A stretch of 64,000 nt of DNA from Lampris incognitus (lineage: Eukaryota; Chordata; Actinopteri; Lampriformes; Lampridae). Positions within the stretch are counted from its first letter, which is position 1. Every line of letters begins with the position of its first letter. The DNA lies in contig NC_079224.1 of the NCBI RefSeq assembly GCF_029633865.1, forward strand, positions 18,937,126-19,001,125. Direction: 5' to 3'. Shown one piece after another: positions 45,504-64,000 of this stretch. Position numbers and translations under genes: made by a program. The notes beneath the pieces are model-generated. The model ran no database searches. It worked only from the letters and a program-made list of their open reading frames with translations, and was not told where the DNA came from.

Positions 45504-48331
45504 CAAGAGCCTTTTTGACAGCAAGAAAAATGGGAGCCTTAGAGTCCCCATACGAGATCTGGAAGAGCACCTAAAGAAGACCTACTCTGATGTCCGGAGA
45601 CATGAGCCAATCACCACCCCGGATGACATGCCACCAATTCACCCACCTGACCACCATATGGACACAAGACCCCCCACATGGAGCGAGGTGGAGAGGACGG
45701 TAAAGCAGGCAAGATCGATGTCAGCTCCTGGGCCCAATGGTATCCAGTATAGACTCTATAAGAACACTCCTGGAGTCCTGAAATACCTCTGGAAGCTGAT
45801 GAAAGTGGCATGGCAGAAAAGAGTCATACCCAGGGCATGGCGAAGAGCAGGAGGCATTCTGATCCCCAGGAAAAGAACTCTTCCTGCATCAGCCAGTTTC
45901 GCCAGATCAGCCTTCTTAATGTAGAGGGAAAGATATTTTTTAGTGTGATTGCCCAAAGGCTCTCCACATTCCTGCAAAGAAACAACTTTGTTGATACATC
46001 AGTGCAGAAAGCCGGGATCCATGGCTTCTCAGGATGTCTGGAGCATGCTAATATCATCTGGCACCAGATACAAGCTGCCAAGAAAGAACGGAGAGACCTG
46101 CACGTGGTTTTCTTAGACCTTGCCAACGCTTTTGGATCAGTTCCTCACAAGATCCTGTGGACGGCGTTTGATTTTTTCCATGTCCCCAAAAATATCACAG
46201 AGTTGGTCAAGACCTATTTTCAGGATCTCCAGTTCTGTGTCACAACACAGAACACCACCACCACCTGGCAACATCTGGAAATAGGCATTATGGCGGGCTG
46301 CACTATTTCCCCCCTGGCATTCATCATGGCAATGGAGCTCGTCATCCGTGCATCTCGATGGGTGGTGGGAGGCGAAAGGTCCAGGAATGGCCTGCGTCTT
46401 CCACCAATCCGGGCGTACATGGATGACTTGACCACCATAGCAACAACAAAACCATGCACCAGGCGCCTGCTGCAGAAACTCCAGGAGAACATCAAGTGGG
46501 CACGAATGGAGTTTAAACCAAGCAAATCTCGCAGCATCTCCATTGTCAAAGGCCAACTAGTAGATGAACGGTTCTGCATTAGTGATCAACCAATCCCCAC
46601 GGTCCGGGAGAAGCCCATCAAGAGCCTCGGACGGTGGTACAATGCAGACCTCAAAGACACCCAGCAACTGGAGCAACTTCACCAGGATACAATCAGTGGC
46701 CTCAGGCAAATCAACAACACTGCACTGCCCGGGAAGCTGAAGCTTTGGTGCTTTCAGTTTGGGCTGCTACCCCGACTCATGTGGCCAATAACTATGTACG
46801 AAGTCTCACTATCTCATGCCAATCGCTTGGAGAGGCTAGTGAACTCGCAGGTGAGGAAGTGGCTTGGACTGCCAAGGTGCCTCAGCAGTGTTGGACTCTA
46901 CGGCAATGGAGCCCTCGCACTGCCAATTTCCAGCCTGGTTGAGGAATTCAAATGTGCCAAAGTGAGGCTGGACATGTCCCTCACAGAATCCCGAGACCCA
47001 ATAGTGAGAGGAGTTGCTCCAACCCTAGCAACAGGGAAGAAATGGACCCCAGCTGCAGCTGTACTGGAGGCGAAATCTGCCCTCCGCCACCGAGACGTAG
47101 TAGGCCATGTTCAACAAGGCAGAGGCGGCCTTGGCCTGGGAATAAAAACACCTACCTGGCAAAAGGCGACTACTACCGAACGGCGAACTATGGTGGTTGA
47201 GGAGGTCCGCCGACAGGAAGAAGCAGCCAGATGTGCTAAAGCCATAGCACAAGCCAAACAGGGTCGCTGGATGAGGTGGGAGGGTGTTGAAAAGAGGAAA
47301 CTCACATGGAGTGAGCTCTGGAGCATGGAATCAAACAGGCTGAGTTTCATCATCAAGGCCACATATGATGTCCTGCCCTCTCCCATAAATCTAAATCTCT
47401 GGTTTGGAGAGAATCCATCTTGCTCCCTGTGTACAGCCCCAGCAACCCTCAAGCATATCTTGGTTGGCTGCAAGACCAGCCTTACCCAAGGCAGATACAC
47501 CTGGCAACACAATCAGGTGCTCAGGTGCTTGGCAGCTGAACTCGATTGCAAGAGGGTTTCCATCAATGCCCAACCCTTCAACAACCAGGAAGGGCCCCGG
47601 CGTTTCCCAGCTTTCATTCGAGAGGGGGATAAACTGAAGGCCAACCCTTCACTTCCCAACTTAGGCTCACTAAACTCAGCCAGGGATTGGGAAATGCGAG
47701 TGGACTTAGGCCAGAAGCTCATCTTCCCGACAGAGATCGCAACAACCACCTTGCGACCAGACCTCGTCCTCTGGTCCAACGCTTACCAGCTCGCTTACAT
47801 CATTGAGCTCACAGTCCCCTGGGAGGATGCAGTCGATGAAGCGTACGAGCGTAAGAAGCTGCGGTACGCCAACCTAGCAGCCGAAGCAGAGGACAGAGGC
47901 TGGAAGGTGAAGGTGCGCCCTGTGGAGGTGGGTTGTAGGGGCTTTGTTGCCAGCTCCACAGCAAAACTCCTGAGGGAACTAGGAGTCAGGGGGCAGGCCC
48001 ACAGGAGAGTGATCAAAGAGCTAGCCAACACTGCTGAGAGGACTAGCCACTGGATCTGGCTCAAAAGGAGAGACGCCGTCTGGGCTGCCAGGGTGAACAG
48101 CTAACCACAGGTCACACACCCAGGACCGATCAACCTGTGGTGGGCCTGCCTCAGCGGAGGGTGTCTTGTGATAAAAGGCCGAAACACCCTATGATGCTGA
48201 GGTACACAACTGATGATGTGTCCTGGTGGTGGCAATGTCACCTTGGCAGACATCTCCAGTTTGATCTCCACTGAATCTGTTGCAGTGCAAACACCAGGGA
48301 TTTTAACAACCAGTCCTTTTTTTTTGAATCG
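45504..48331 (+). mobile_element. RLE-type non-LTR retrotransposon, 5'-truncated, inserted in the inverted repeat
   Basis: The left arm of the surrounding element breaks at GAGTTTT and resumes at TTACTGGCTG, so everything between is inserted. The piece contains reverse transcriptase and a C-terminal endonuclease, then about 225 bp of 3' UTR. The element belongs to the R2/NeSL/Hero-like superclade on the basis of that endonuclease. Confidence 0.75.
45545..48104 (+). pseudogene. reverse transcriptase with restriction-like endonuclease
   Basis: From 45628 the frame reads SEVERTVKQARSMSAPGPNG, then RLYKNTPGVLKYLWKLMKVA. A frameshift near 45870-45885 moves to the long frame ending at 48104. Visible motifs are SQFRQISLLNVEGKIFF, VFLDLANAFGSVPHK, MAGCTISPLAFIMAMEL and the catalytic AYMDDLTT. 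Near the end come CSLCTAPATLKHILVGC (CCHC zinc motif) and RPDLVLWSNAYQLAYIIELTV with a following YERKKLRY, the restriction-like endonuclease. The N-terminal DNA-binding zinc fingers are missing. About 750 codons are otherwise uninterrupted, so the copy is fairly young. It would nick the target and reverse-transcribe element RNA. Confidence 0.8.
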
Positions 48332-49532
48332 TTACTGGCTGTTAAAAAGCTTAAAACCACACATCAGTTCAATAATTCCCAAGTATCAATCAATCAGTCA
48401 AGTTGCATTTTAAGTATGACTATTCCTTGCGTTTTTGTTTGTTTTTAAAAATAGCTTTATCAATTCAAAAGAATCAAATTACCCCTCGGGTTATTCAGGT
48501 CCTCTCACAACTTGCACAGCTGCTAGTTTGTCACACACAAAAAGAAGCCCTTATTAAGTGTTATGAGATCCTTTAAGACAGAGGTCAGTCTTATTGCCTT
48601 AATTATGATGATGTCCTGTTTATATTTTCAGTTCAATAGATAATGACATCAAATCACCTTTTATGTAATTCATGTTCTTTCAACTTTCACAGCTTTTAGC
48701 TTTTCAAATAGGTCTCAAACCAGAATTCGGGGCAATAAATCTTTAATTATGAGACTTTTATGCATCCAATTTCAATTTACCCTCCTCCTTACAAAGAAAG
48801 TGATATCAGACCACTCGGAATCTTCTCTCGAGTAATGATGACCATCATCAATGCTGTACAATAACTTCAGTTTCTTTAGCAAATAAAGAAGCACTAAGAA
48901 AATTTTACGGAGTAACAACTGTGAAAGTTGTGAGAGAACCCGAAAACAGGTAATTTGACATCATTATCTTTTGAATTGAAAAAAACCTCGAGGGATAGTC
49001 ATAATTAGGGATTATTGATTTGATGCGTGGTTTTAGGCTTTATAACAGCCAGTAAAACTCAGACTAAATGTGAAATAGTTAAGAGGTGGTTTGAAATTGA
49101 TACGTTGAAAACTGCCAGCTATTACAAAAGCTGGCATTGTATAATATAGAAATCATGGGCTAGTGACAATATGGCTGTGAAAGGTAGAGAGAGAATCATT
49201 AATCATGGCATCATTGGTTCGAGTTGTTTTAATAAATAAACTGAAGTTACTGCAAGTTGAATATACGTAAATTGCACTTTTATGACGCTCTCTACTCATC
49301 CCTACCGCTCCTGTCGAGAAGCGCTAATCAGACTGATATTCAGCCAAGTTAACTTGAGATTCCGCCACAACGGCTGAAAAATGTTGAAATTGAGCAAGAC
49401 TGTGAAAAATCGGCTGCATCTTCGTCTACAATATAAAGCCGACCTGAAAACAATGGGTTCCGTTTACATGACGCTAGTGAGGTTAGCGGGGGAACCGATA
49501 CCAGCGAACTTCGGATATGAAACTGGTTTCCC

Positions 49533-51526
49533 TGCGCTGGTTTACGTTTACAGGGAGCTGGGAGCAGGGTGGAGGAAACCGGTGCCACACCTTTTGGCAC
49601 CATGTGAAATCAAAACGTAAAATGCGACAAGTACGCTTATTCGGCCCGATTTCATGGGGGGGGGGGGGAATCGCGTTTCTGCGAGGAAAGCCCACCTTCA
49701 AACAGGTGAACTGCAGGGATTTTAAACATGCAAATTGGAAAAGGTTTATGCAACAATTTAGGGGGGGGGTATTGTGAAATTGCATTGTATGGTAGTATAT
49801 TTGAGCGTTGGGGGCTGAAAAGATGCACTACCGTGAAAAGCCTAATAAGGGTAAAGTGCCGTACCTTGTTTGTTGTCGATACCATTCGTTTCCATTTTCC
49901 CAGTCGTTCCTAAACCAAGTTCAGCCTCAGTTCAAGTTGCCCCTCGTTTCACTCGATAACCTGGACAATGTGGAATGGACTAACCCGTCTTCCCATGCGC
50001 TGAATCCGCGCTGAAAATGTGGCCTTGAGATGGTGGGAATAAGGAAGAACAACAGCAGCAGCAACAGACCATCCAGACAGCTGACGTGAGGACAGCAGGA
50101 CAGGTGTTTCTCCTTTAGCGCCGTGAAGAGGGCGGCACCCCCACACCGGTTTGACCGGCCGTGACGTCACATCACGTACACCTCACCAGGGAAACAACCC
50201 TGTGCACCGTCTACTATGGAGGGTTTCGGGTTAAATACCTCACAACGAGTGGATTAGCCGGTGCTGATAATTAGGATGCTCTGTCAATGCTTTGTAATAA
50301 AGGGAATAGCCTCAAGTCTGCGTAACACAGTTGAATGGGGCTAAAGGAGGCTTTTGCTGTAGCCATCTTTCTTACATGCACCACATTCTTTGTATCTTGA
50401 TCACCTTACAACACTGCAACATTAAAGTGATTTGTTGTGCTGGCCTGTAGTGATCCCTGATTGAACCGGACTTAAGAATTACATCTAGTATTAGAGACCC
50501 CAATGGCCATTTGAAAGTTAAAATGATCACGTTATTTCATAGAGCGACTAATATGTGCTTTTTTAAAATGTATTTTCTGCATTAAAAACAATGTGAGCGC
50601 CTCAGGCTCAATTCCTCAATGAGAGGATGAAGAAATGAGGAAGAATCAGTTGCTAGGTAAGTTGAACAACACACATAGGACTACATTAGGACTTCAAACA
50701 CCTCAGGGTTTGTTAAAGGAAATATGCTGGAATACCTTTGATATTTGCCTTCGCTACTTGTAAACCTTTGGCAAAGACTGTGGCCCTTCAAACTTGACGT
50801 TGCTAGCTTTGCTTTCGAATAGAAAAGATATGGGTGGAGTTGCTGGCCAGTGTGTTTTTCTTCCACTAAGTGCATGTGCAATTTGAGCAGAAGGTTATAC
50901 TGACAGTGGAAGATGAAGTCTTTTTCACGCACAGCTTAGCCTTGTCAGGACAAAAGTAGTAGTCACTGGTTCGTGGGTGCTCTTGTTGCTCTCAGCACTT
51001 CCCTTTCAGGGCTAGCTTACCCACAGTGCATTGTCAGCATTAGGGTGAGTGAGCTTTAACACAACATCAGAGGGGCGCTTCCGGGAAGGGCCCTCAACTT
51101 CCAAATCCATCAGGTTCAGGGAAAGAGGCAGGAAAACAAAGTGCAGGAAAACAAAGTGCAGCATTGGCTTTAGTGTTGCAGCAGTATTCTTACTGATGCA
51201 GCTTAAGAACTTCAGACTAACAGATGAATGACTGATGCATCCAGCCATATTCATTTCTTGCACCTATTCAGCAGCTTTAGCCCCATGGGCGCATCTGCCT
51301 TGCTCAAGAGCAACATGAGCTTGAATTGGAACAGATTTGTTGAGAGAAGGGAGCGCAATACTCGTGTGCTCTCCCAAAACTATCCAGAGACTGGTTGCAG
51401 GGACCCCCTTTAACCCCATGGTGCTTCCTCTGTCTCTCAGCCACCAAGGGAATTGCTATATAGGGAATATAAGGGAAATGCTACATGAATAAAGTTATTA
51501 GGATTAGTATTATTAAGGGAATGAAC
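49533..51526. other. no recognised gene or repeat
   Basis: Two G-runs (near 49657-49668 and 49762-49770) and otherwise unremarkable sequence between the inverted-repeat element and the Tc1 transposon. Short open frames show no recognisable motif. Confidence 0.4.
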
Positions 51527-51782
51527 TACACTGCTCAAAAAAATAAAGGGAACACCTAAAAACACAATATAGACCTCGATGAATGAAATATTTCAGCTGA
51601 AAATCTTTATTAGACAGAGGAATGTGTTTAGACCAAAATAACCTAAGAATGATCAATGGAAATCAAAATCATTAGCCCATTAAGGTCTGGATTCAGAATC
51701 ATACTCAAAATCAAAGTGGAAAATGAGAACATAGGCTGATCCAACTTCTGTGGAAATTCTTCAAGACGATTCAAAATTAGGC

Positions 51783-52791
51783 TCAGTAGTGTGTGTGGCC
51801 TCCACGTGCCTGTATGCACTCCCTACAATGTCTGGGCATGCTCCCGATGAGACGACGGATGGTCTCCTGAGGGATCTCCTCCCAGACCTGGATCAGGGCA
51901 TCGGTCAACTCCTGGACAGTCTGTGGTGCGACATCGCGTTGGCGGATGGTACGAGATATGATGTCCCAGAGGTGCTCGATTGGATTCAGGTCTGGGGAAC
52001 GTGCAGGCCAGTCCATAGCATCAATGCCCTCGACATACAGGAACTGCTGACACACTCTGGCCACATGAGGACGAGCATTGTCATGCATGAGCAGGAACCC
52101 AGGGCCTACTGTACCAGCATATGGTCTGACAATGGGTCTGAGGATCTCATCCCGGTACCTAATGGCAGTCATGGTACCTCTGGCTAGCATGTAGAGGTCT
52201 GTGCGGCCCTCCAAGGATATGCCTCCCCAGACCATCACTGACCCACCGCCAAACCGGTCATGCTGGAGGATGTTGCAGGGGGCAGAACGTTCTCCACAGC
52301 GTCTCCAGACTCTGTCACGTCTGTCACGTGTTCAGTGTGAACCTGCTCTCATCTGTGAAGAGCACAGGGCGCCAATGGCGAATCTGCCAACCAAGATGTT
52401 CTCTGGCAAAGGTCAATCGGGCTGCGAGCACAGGCCCCAATTGTGGACGTCGGGCCCTCATACCATCCTCATGCATTCTGTTTCTCACTGTTTGAGCAGA
52501 AACCTGCACATTAGTGGCCTGTTGAAGGTCGTTTTGTAGGGCTCCGGCAGTGCTCCTCCTGTTCCTCCTTGCACAAAGGACCAGATAGCGGTCCTGCTGC
52601 GGGGTTGTTGTCCTCCTGCGGCCCCCTCCACGTCTCCTGGTGTACTGGCCTGTCTCCTGGTACCTCCTCCATGCTCTGGACACTGTGCTGGGAGACACAT
52701 CAAATCTTCTTGCCACAGCACGCATTGATGTGTCATCCTTGATGAGCTGCACTACCTGAGCAACTTCTGTAGGTTGCAGATACCGCCTCAT
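51783..52791 (-). pseudogene. Tc1 transposase, frameshifted
   Basis: The first half (52791-52324) has helix-turn-helix DNA-binding regions ([28 protein letters not shown]-type) and the first catalytic aspartate in FTDESRF. The second half (to 51783) has MVWGGISLEGRTDL, LMHDNARPHVA (second aspartate) and ARSPDLNPIEHLWD (glutamate), consistent with the DDE domain of Tc1 (DD34E). The halves are in different frames. The break lies near 52320-52330 at a short repeated CACGTCTGT sequence and is consistent with a 2-base loss. Otherwise the protein looks full length. Confidence 0.9.
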
Positions 52792-52922
52792 GCCACCTCT
52801 AGTGGTGAGGGCACTAGCAAAATGAAAAACTAACCAAAGATCGGCCAGAAAAGATGAGGACAGGCAAATGGTCTGTGGCCACCACCTCCAAATCCATTCC
52901 TTTTATAGGGGTTGTCTTGCAA

Positions 52923-52957
52923 ATTGTCTAATGTCCACCTGGTGGACATTAGACAAT
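52923..52957. repeat. perfect palindrome inside the Tc1 element
   Basis: 17-bp arms (ATTGTCTAATGTCCACC and its complement) around a single T, between the transposase start and the right TIR. Confidence 0.95.
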
Positions 52958-53089
52958 TTACCAACAGGTGAAATTGATTCACAAATCAGTGTTGCTTCCT
53001 AACTGGACAGGTTGATATCTCAAAAGTGTGATTGACTTGGAGCTACATTGCATTGCGTATGTGTTCCCTTTATTTTTTTGAGCAGTGTA

Positions 53090-53274
53090 CATCCATGTTG
53101 TTAACAATAGAAGGAGAAGCAACAGCTAACTACCACTGTAAAATTTGAAATAACAAAATATTTATTGAATGTGTGAATGCAGCAAGGTTTTAATCATTAA
53201 ATCCAGTGATAAAGAATGTGTCCCTGCAGGAAAAAAAACCAACAGCATTTTCTGATGGTTTTTAATAGGTCTAT
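53090..53274. other. no recognised feature
   Basis: Short spacer between the Tc1 end and the LINE 3' end. Confidence 0.4.
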
Positions 53275-54735
53275 TTGGAATTGTGAGATTCAAGATTCAA
53301 AGGCTTATTCATCACATATTTCACATAAAAGAACATTCAGCAGTGAAATTATTTTTTGGCAAACTCTGGAAACTGCAACAAAAAGAGAAGTGGAAACAAT
53401 GAAATAAGAATAACATAAAATAAAAGTTAAAAAAGCTAAAAAAAAATCCAGGGAGCATACAGAAGGTGTATCCCGATAGATATCTATGTACAGTGTACTT
53501 ACTCATACTCATACTCATACAGATAGTCTGTATGAGTAAAGTGCAAAGTGGCGGAGGCAAAGTGGCGGTAGTACAGGTTCATATTTGTATACACAGTACA
53601 CACCTTGTGAGTTACAAATGTAATTGTTGTTTGGTGTTTAATGCCCTTATGACCTGAGGGAAGAAGCTCCTTCTGAGTCTCTCTGTGTTGGCCTTGTGGC
53701 TGTGCAAACAGTCTGTAATTGGGATGATGGGGATCCATAATAATCCTTTTAGTCCTGCACCACCCGGTGTATAAATCTTGTGGGGGACCGAGATTAGTCT
53801 CTGCAGGGCTTTTTGGTCTTTAGAGGTTCAGTTCCCATACAAGCTGGTGATGCACCCTGCCAGGATGCTCTCAATGGCACCAGAGGAAAAGGTTTTCTGG
53901 GTCCGTGGGGAGACATTGAACTTCTTCAGTTGCCTGAGGTGATAAAAACGCTGCCTCACCTTTTTCACCAGAGTGTCCATGTGTAGTGTCCATGTTAGGC
54001 CCTCAGTGATGTGAACACCGAGATAACTGAAGCTGCTCAACCTCTCTACTGGAACCCTATAATTGAGAGAGGAGTGTGGTTCGTCCACTCTGTTTTTCTC
54101 AAGTCTACAACGAGCTCCTTGGTTTTGCTGACATTAAAGGAGAGGCTGTTGGCCTGGCACCACAGTGTCAGATCCTTGTTGCTGGAGATCAGGCCCACTA
54201 CTACTGTGGGCCTGATCTGTACAGGGGCGGCATGGTTAGGGGCAGCATGGCTCAAGAGGTAGAGCAGGTCATCTAGTAATCAGAAGGTTGCTGGTGCGAT
54301 CTCCAGCTCCTGCGGACAGCATGTCGAAATGTCCTTGAGCAAGACACTGAACCCTTAACTGCTCCTGATGAGCAGGTTGGCACCTTGCATGGCAGCCTCC
54401 GCCATCAGTGTGTGAATGGGTGAATGTGAGGCATACACTGTAAAGCACTTTGAGTGGTTGGTAGATTTGAAAAGCGCTATATAAATGCAGTGTATTTACC
54501 ATTTAATGTGTCATCAGCAAACATAACTTTGGTGTTGGAGCTGCTTGTGGCCACACAGTCATGTGGGTAACAGCAGGGGGCTCAGGACACAACCTTGGGG
54601 GGCTCCTGTGTTGAGGGGTGGAGGTGTAGCTATCCACCCTAACCACCTGGGGTCTGCCAGTCAGAAAGTCAAGAACCCAGTTGAGCAAGGAGGTATTCAG
54701 ACCTCTCTTTCCTCTACTGGACACCATCAGGATTC
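53275..54735 (-). pseudogene. CR1/L2-group LINE, 3' part, interrupted by a SINE
   Basis: On the - strand 54730-54503 reads [20 protein letters not shown] and then, out of frame, the beginning of a catalytic FADDT motif. After the SINE, 54220-54046 reads VVVGLISSNKDLTLWC, then QANSLSFNVSKTKELVVDLRK. 54060-53828 reads SSFSYLGVHITEGLTWTLHM, then VRQRFYHLRQLKKFNVS and then ESILAGCITSLYGN. The 3' UTR runs to about 53275, where ATTCAAGATTCAAAGG-type tail sequence occurs. Frameshifts make it inactive. The 5' part is missing. Confidence 0.75.
54226..54508 (+). repeat. tRNA-derived SINE family C, inserted in LINE
   Basis: The head GCATGGCTCAAGAGGTAGAG plus GTTGCTGGTGCGATCTCC, the body GTCCTTGAGCAAGACACTGA and the tail AAAGCGCTATATAAATGCAG are typical of a widespread teleost SINE. 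Confidence 0.85.
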
Positions 54736-55300
54736 TTCTAATGGCTTATGATGTTTTTTTCGCCAAGGTGATATTGAAAACAACAGTATGAAAAAGTTAC
54801 AACTACATTTACTTCAAATAGATACTAAACCAAGCATCTGCACAGTCAACATGTATTTGTATAAGCAAATTATAAGTGTGTTTTGGGAAAGTCACTTGTG
54901 AGGTACAGCTGAAAAGATTTGCTTGTTTATATGGGTTTATGCTGTCTGTAGTACACGGTCTAAAGCAAAAGTACACCGCGCCTGGAAAGCAGTGAACAAA
55001 ATTACTCTAAAAGGCTCTGTAGAAACAGATAAACAGCTCCTGTTGGTCTGTTGCTTTGCTCGTTGCCTGTGCTTTTCAACCATGGCAAGCTATGACAAGC
55101 CCCACTGTTTTCTCTCATGCCATTGATGTGATCCATAGCTTTACTAGTTCCAACAAAGCCTCCCACATGTCTTGGGGCACTGTTTAGCTGTCAGTAATTC
55201 TTAAATTGTCTTTGAATGAACCCCAAATGCAAAAAACAAAAACAAAAACAAACACAAAACAAAACCAAAAAACCAAATAAAAAGGCAACAATATACAAAA

Positions 55301-55384
55301 ATTGAAAAAATAGTGTGGGCTACAGCTATAGCCATTTGTAATATTTACAAATGTCTATACCTGTAGCCCATACTATTTTTCAAT
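55301..55384. repeat. near-perfect 40-bp inverted repeat (hairpin)
   Basis: The arms start ATTGAAAAA and meet at TTGTAA-TAT-TTACAA. I count three mismatches and one indel. See findings for possible meanings. Confidence 0.9.
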
Positions 55385-56070
55385 ATCCCCAATCCACATT
55401 GGGAATAAACAGTTAAATTCAACGTTACTTGAATACCATAATAACTTGTTGAAGTTTCGGTGGGAAACAGGGTCCATATGCCCGATTTACAAACGATAGT
55501 TTTATACTGAGATATTGATTTCACTTATTTCACCCCATCAATCCTATCACAAGGAAATGGCAGACTGGTTGCTTGCCAGTTAGAAGGCTTTTTCTCCAGT
55601 TATAAGCTTCAGTGCATGACGCAAGGGACCGTGTGAAAGTTAACAAAGTTCAAGTACTACAAGTATTGTCATATGGCTGGTATAGCATTTTGGGCAAACT
55701 GAGGACTATTTCCTTTTGGGGGGGCGGGGGCGTTTGTTTGAGTTTCTGTTTCTTTTCTATAGGAAAATATATGCGGAATATATACTTAAACAATGAAAAC
55801 CTTGCTCCATTTTTCAGGACAAGAACAATGTCACTAAAGCAGTTTTGAGGGGGGGGACGGGTTATTTGCGCCCTCTCGAGTAAATTTTGCAACACAGCAC
55901 AGATTAAAATTTAGTCATTCACTCTTCTGCACGGACTATAAATAGGACTCCGTCTCATTAATGACTGGAATTACGACGGTGATCCGTGAATTCTGGAAAT
56001 GTCGCTTGCATGTGAATTCAACAGCCGACCGAAGCGGATCTGCTTGCATGTTCGTTATATTGCCACACTC

Positions 56071-56081
56071 AAGATGGCGGC
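56071..56081 (+). promoter_or_regulatory. YY1-like site in the oxsr1 promoter
   Basis: AAGATGGCGGC matches the YY1 core consensus and lies about 190 bp upstream of the oxsr1 start codon, near the expected transcription start. Confidence 0.55.
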
Positions 56082-56263
56082 CTTACCGTTCCTCCTCACA
56101 TGTTACGTAATGCGTGACAGAAGGCGCAAGTGAAGTTGTGTTGACAGTAGCGGCAAGGATAGTCAGCTGAGTGGCCAAGCAAGCGCACCCAGAGCCGAAT
56201 GGAGGGAGCACACCGTTTCTATTAAAGAGAAAGCTTGGCTACCGGATTTCAACAACAGAAGCA

Positions 56264-64000
<7,737 letters not shown>

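Larger units (their letters stand above)
45015..49532. mobile_element. large inverted-repeat (foldback-like) element, split by a LINE
   Basis: The left arm is 45015-45503 plus 48332-48545. It matches the reverse complement of the right arm (about 48885-49532) over roughly 650-700 bp. For example GCTGGTATACTTTCCCCTGC aligns to GCTGGTATCGGTTCCCCCGC, and the CATAAAAGTG and TTTTATTTATTAAAACAACT blocks align. The arms surround about 340 bp of non-palindromic sequence. No transposase was seen. The left arm is interrupted by about 2.8 kb of LINE. Outer termini are approximate. It could be two inverted copies of a smaller repeat. Confidence 0.6.
51529..53087 (-). mobile_element. Tc1/mariner transposon, full length
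   Basis: The ends CACTGCTCAAAAAAATAAAG and GGAACAC are inverted copies of each other, about 27 bp. TA flanks both (51527-51528 and 53088-53089), as expected for Tc1 insertion. At 1559 bp the length is typical of Tc1. The transposase is on the - strand and is broken by a frameshift. Confidence 0.95.
54736..56263 (+). other. intergenic sequence and oxsr1 promoter/5' UTR region
   Basis: Mostly AT-rich with an A-rich stretch at about 55229-55285 and a hairpin-forming palindrome at 55301-55384. The last 300 bp are CpG-richer and probably contain the oxsr1 promoter and 5' UTR. Confidence 0.45.

Overview
The window is nuclear DNA of a ray-finned (teleost) fish. It holds intron-rich vertebrate genes with GT-AG introns, teleost-type tRNA-derived SINEs, and CR1/L2-like, RTE-like and R2-superclade-like LINEs. 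It also has Ty3/gypsy elements, a Tc1 transposon and hAT remnants. No prokaryotic features are present.

Three host genes were assembled exon by exon from protein similarity, splice sites and codon phase. (1) ctdspl, + strand, 5927-8791: five 3' coding exons of the SCP-type CTD phosphatase, with the microRNA mir-26a in one of its introns at about 7207-7300. The 5' exons must lie left of the window. (2) plcd1, - strand, 44027-31470: all 15 coding exons of phospholipase C delta 1, 750 codons, phases consistent throughout. (3) oxsr1, + strand, 56264 to beyond 64000: 13 full exons and the start of a 14th of the WNK-activated kinase OSR1. The order ctdspl-plcd1-oxsr1 matches human 3p22. VILL, DLEC1, ACAA1 and MYD88, which lie among these genes in human, were not seen here.

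The rest is mostly mobile DNA. At 1-5567 there is a broken gypsy element with its 3' LTR, a hAT/ZMYM-like fragment on the - strand, and a 423-bp LTR-retrotransposon miniature (TRIM) whose LTR contains a tRNA-like Pol III promoter. At 13.8-15.6 kb there is a SINE that has grown a CA microsatellite, a solo LTR, and dispersed repeats. At 15.6-29.6 kb there is a nested pile: a decayed gypsy, L2-like LINE pieces, a complete gypsy with identical LTRs and perfect 5-bp target duplications, and an RTE-like LINE interrupted by a SINE. At 45-49.5 kb a large inverted-repeat element is split by an RLE-type LINE. At 51.5-53.1 kb there is a complete but frameshifted Tc1 transposon. At 53.3-54.7 kb there is a CR1/L2-like LINE interrupted by a SINE. 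SINEs also sit in plcd1 introns, and a hAT fossil sits in oxsr1 intron 3.

Functionally the three genes are separate: nuclear phosphatase plus microRNA, phosphoinositide signalling, and ion-transport and osmotic signalling. plcd1 and oxsr1 are divergent, about 12 kb apart, and that gap is largely repeats. All family calls are by eye from translated motifs; no database search was run.
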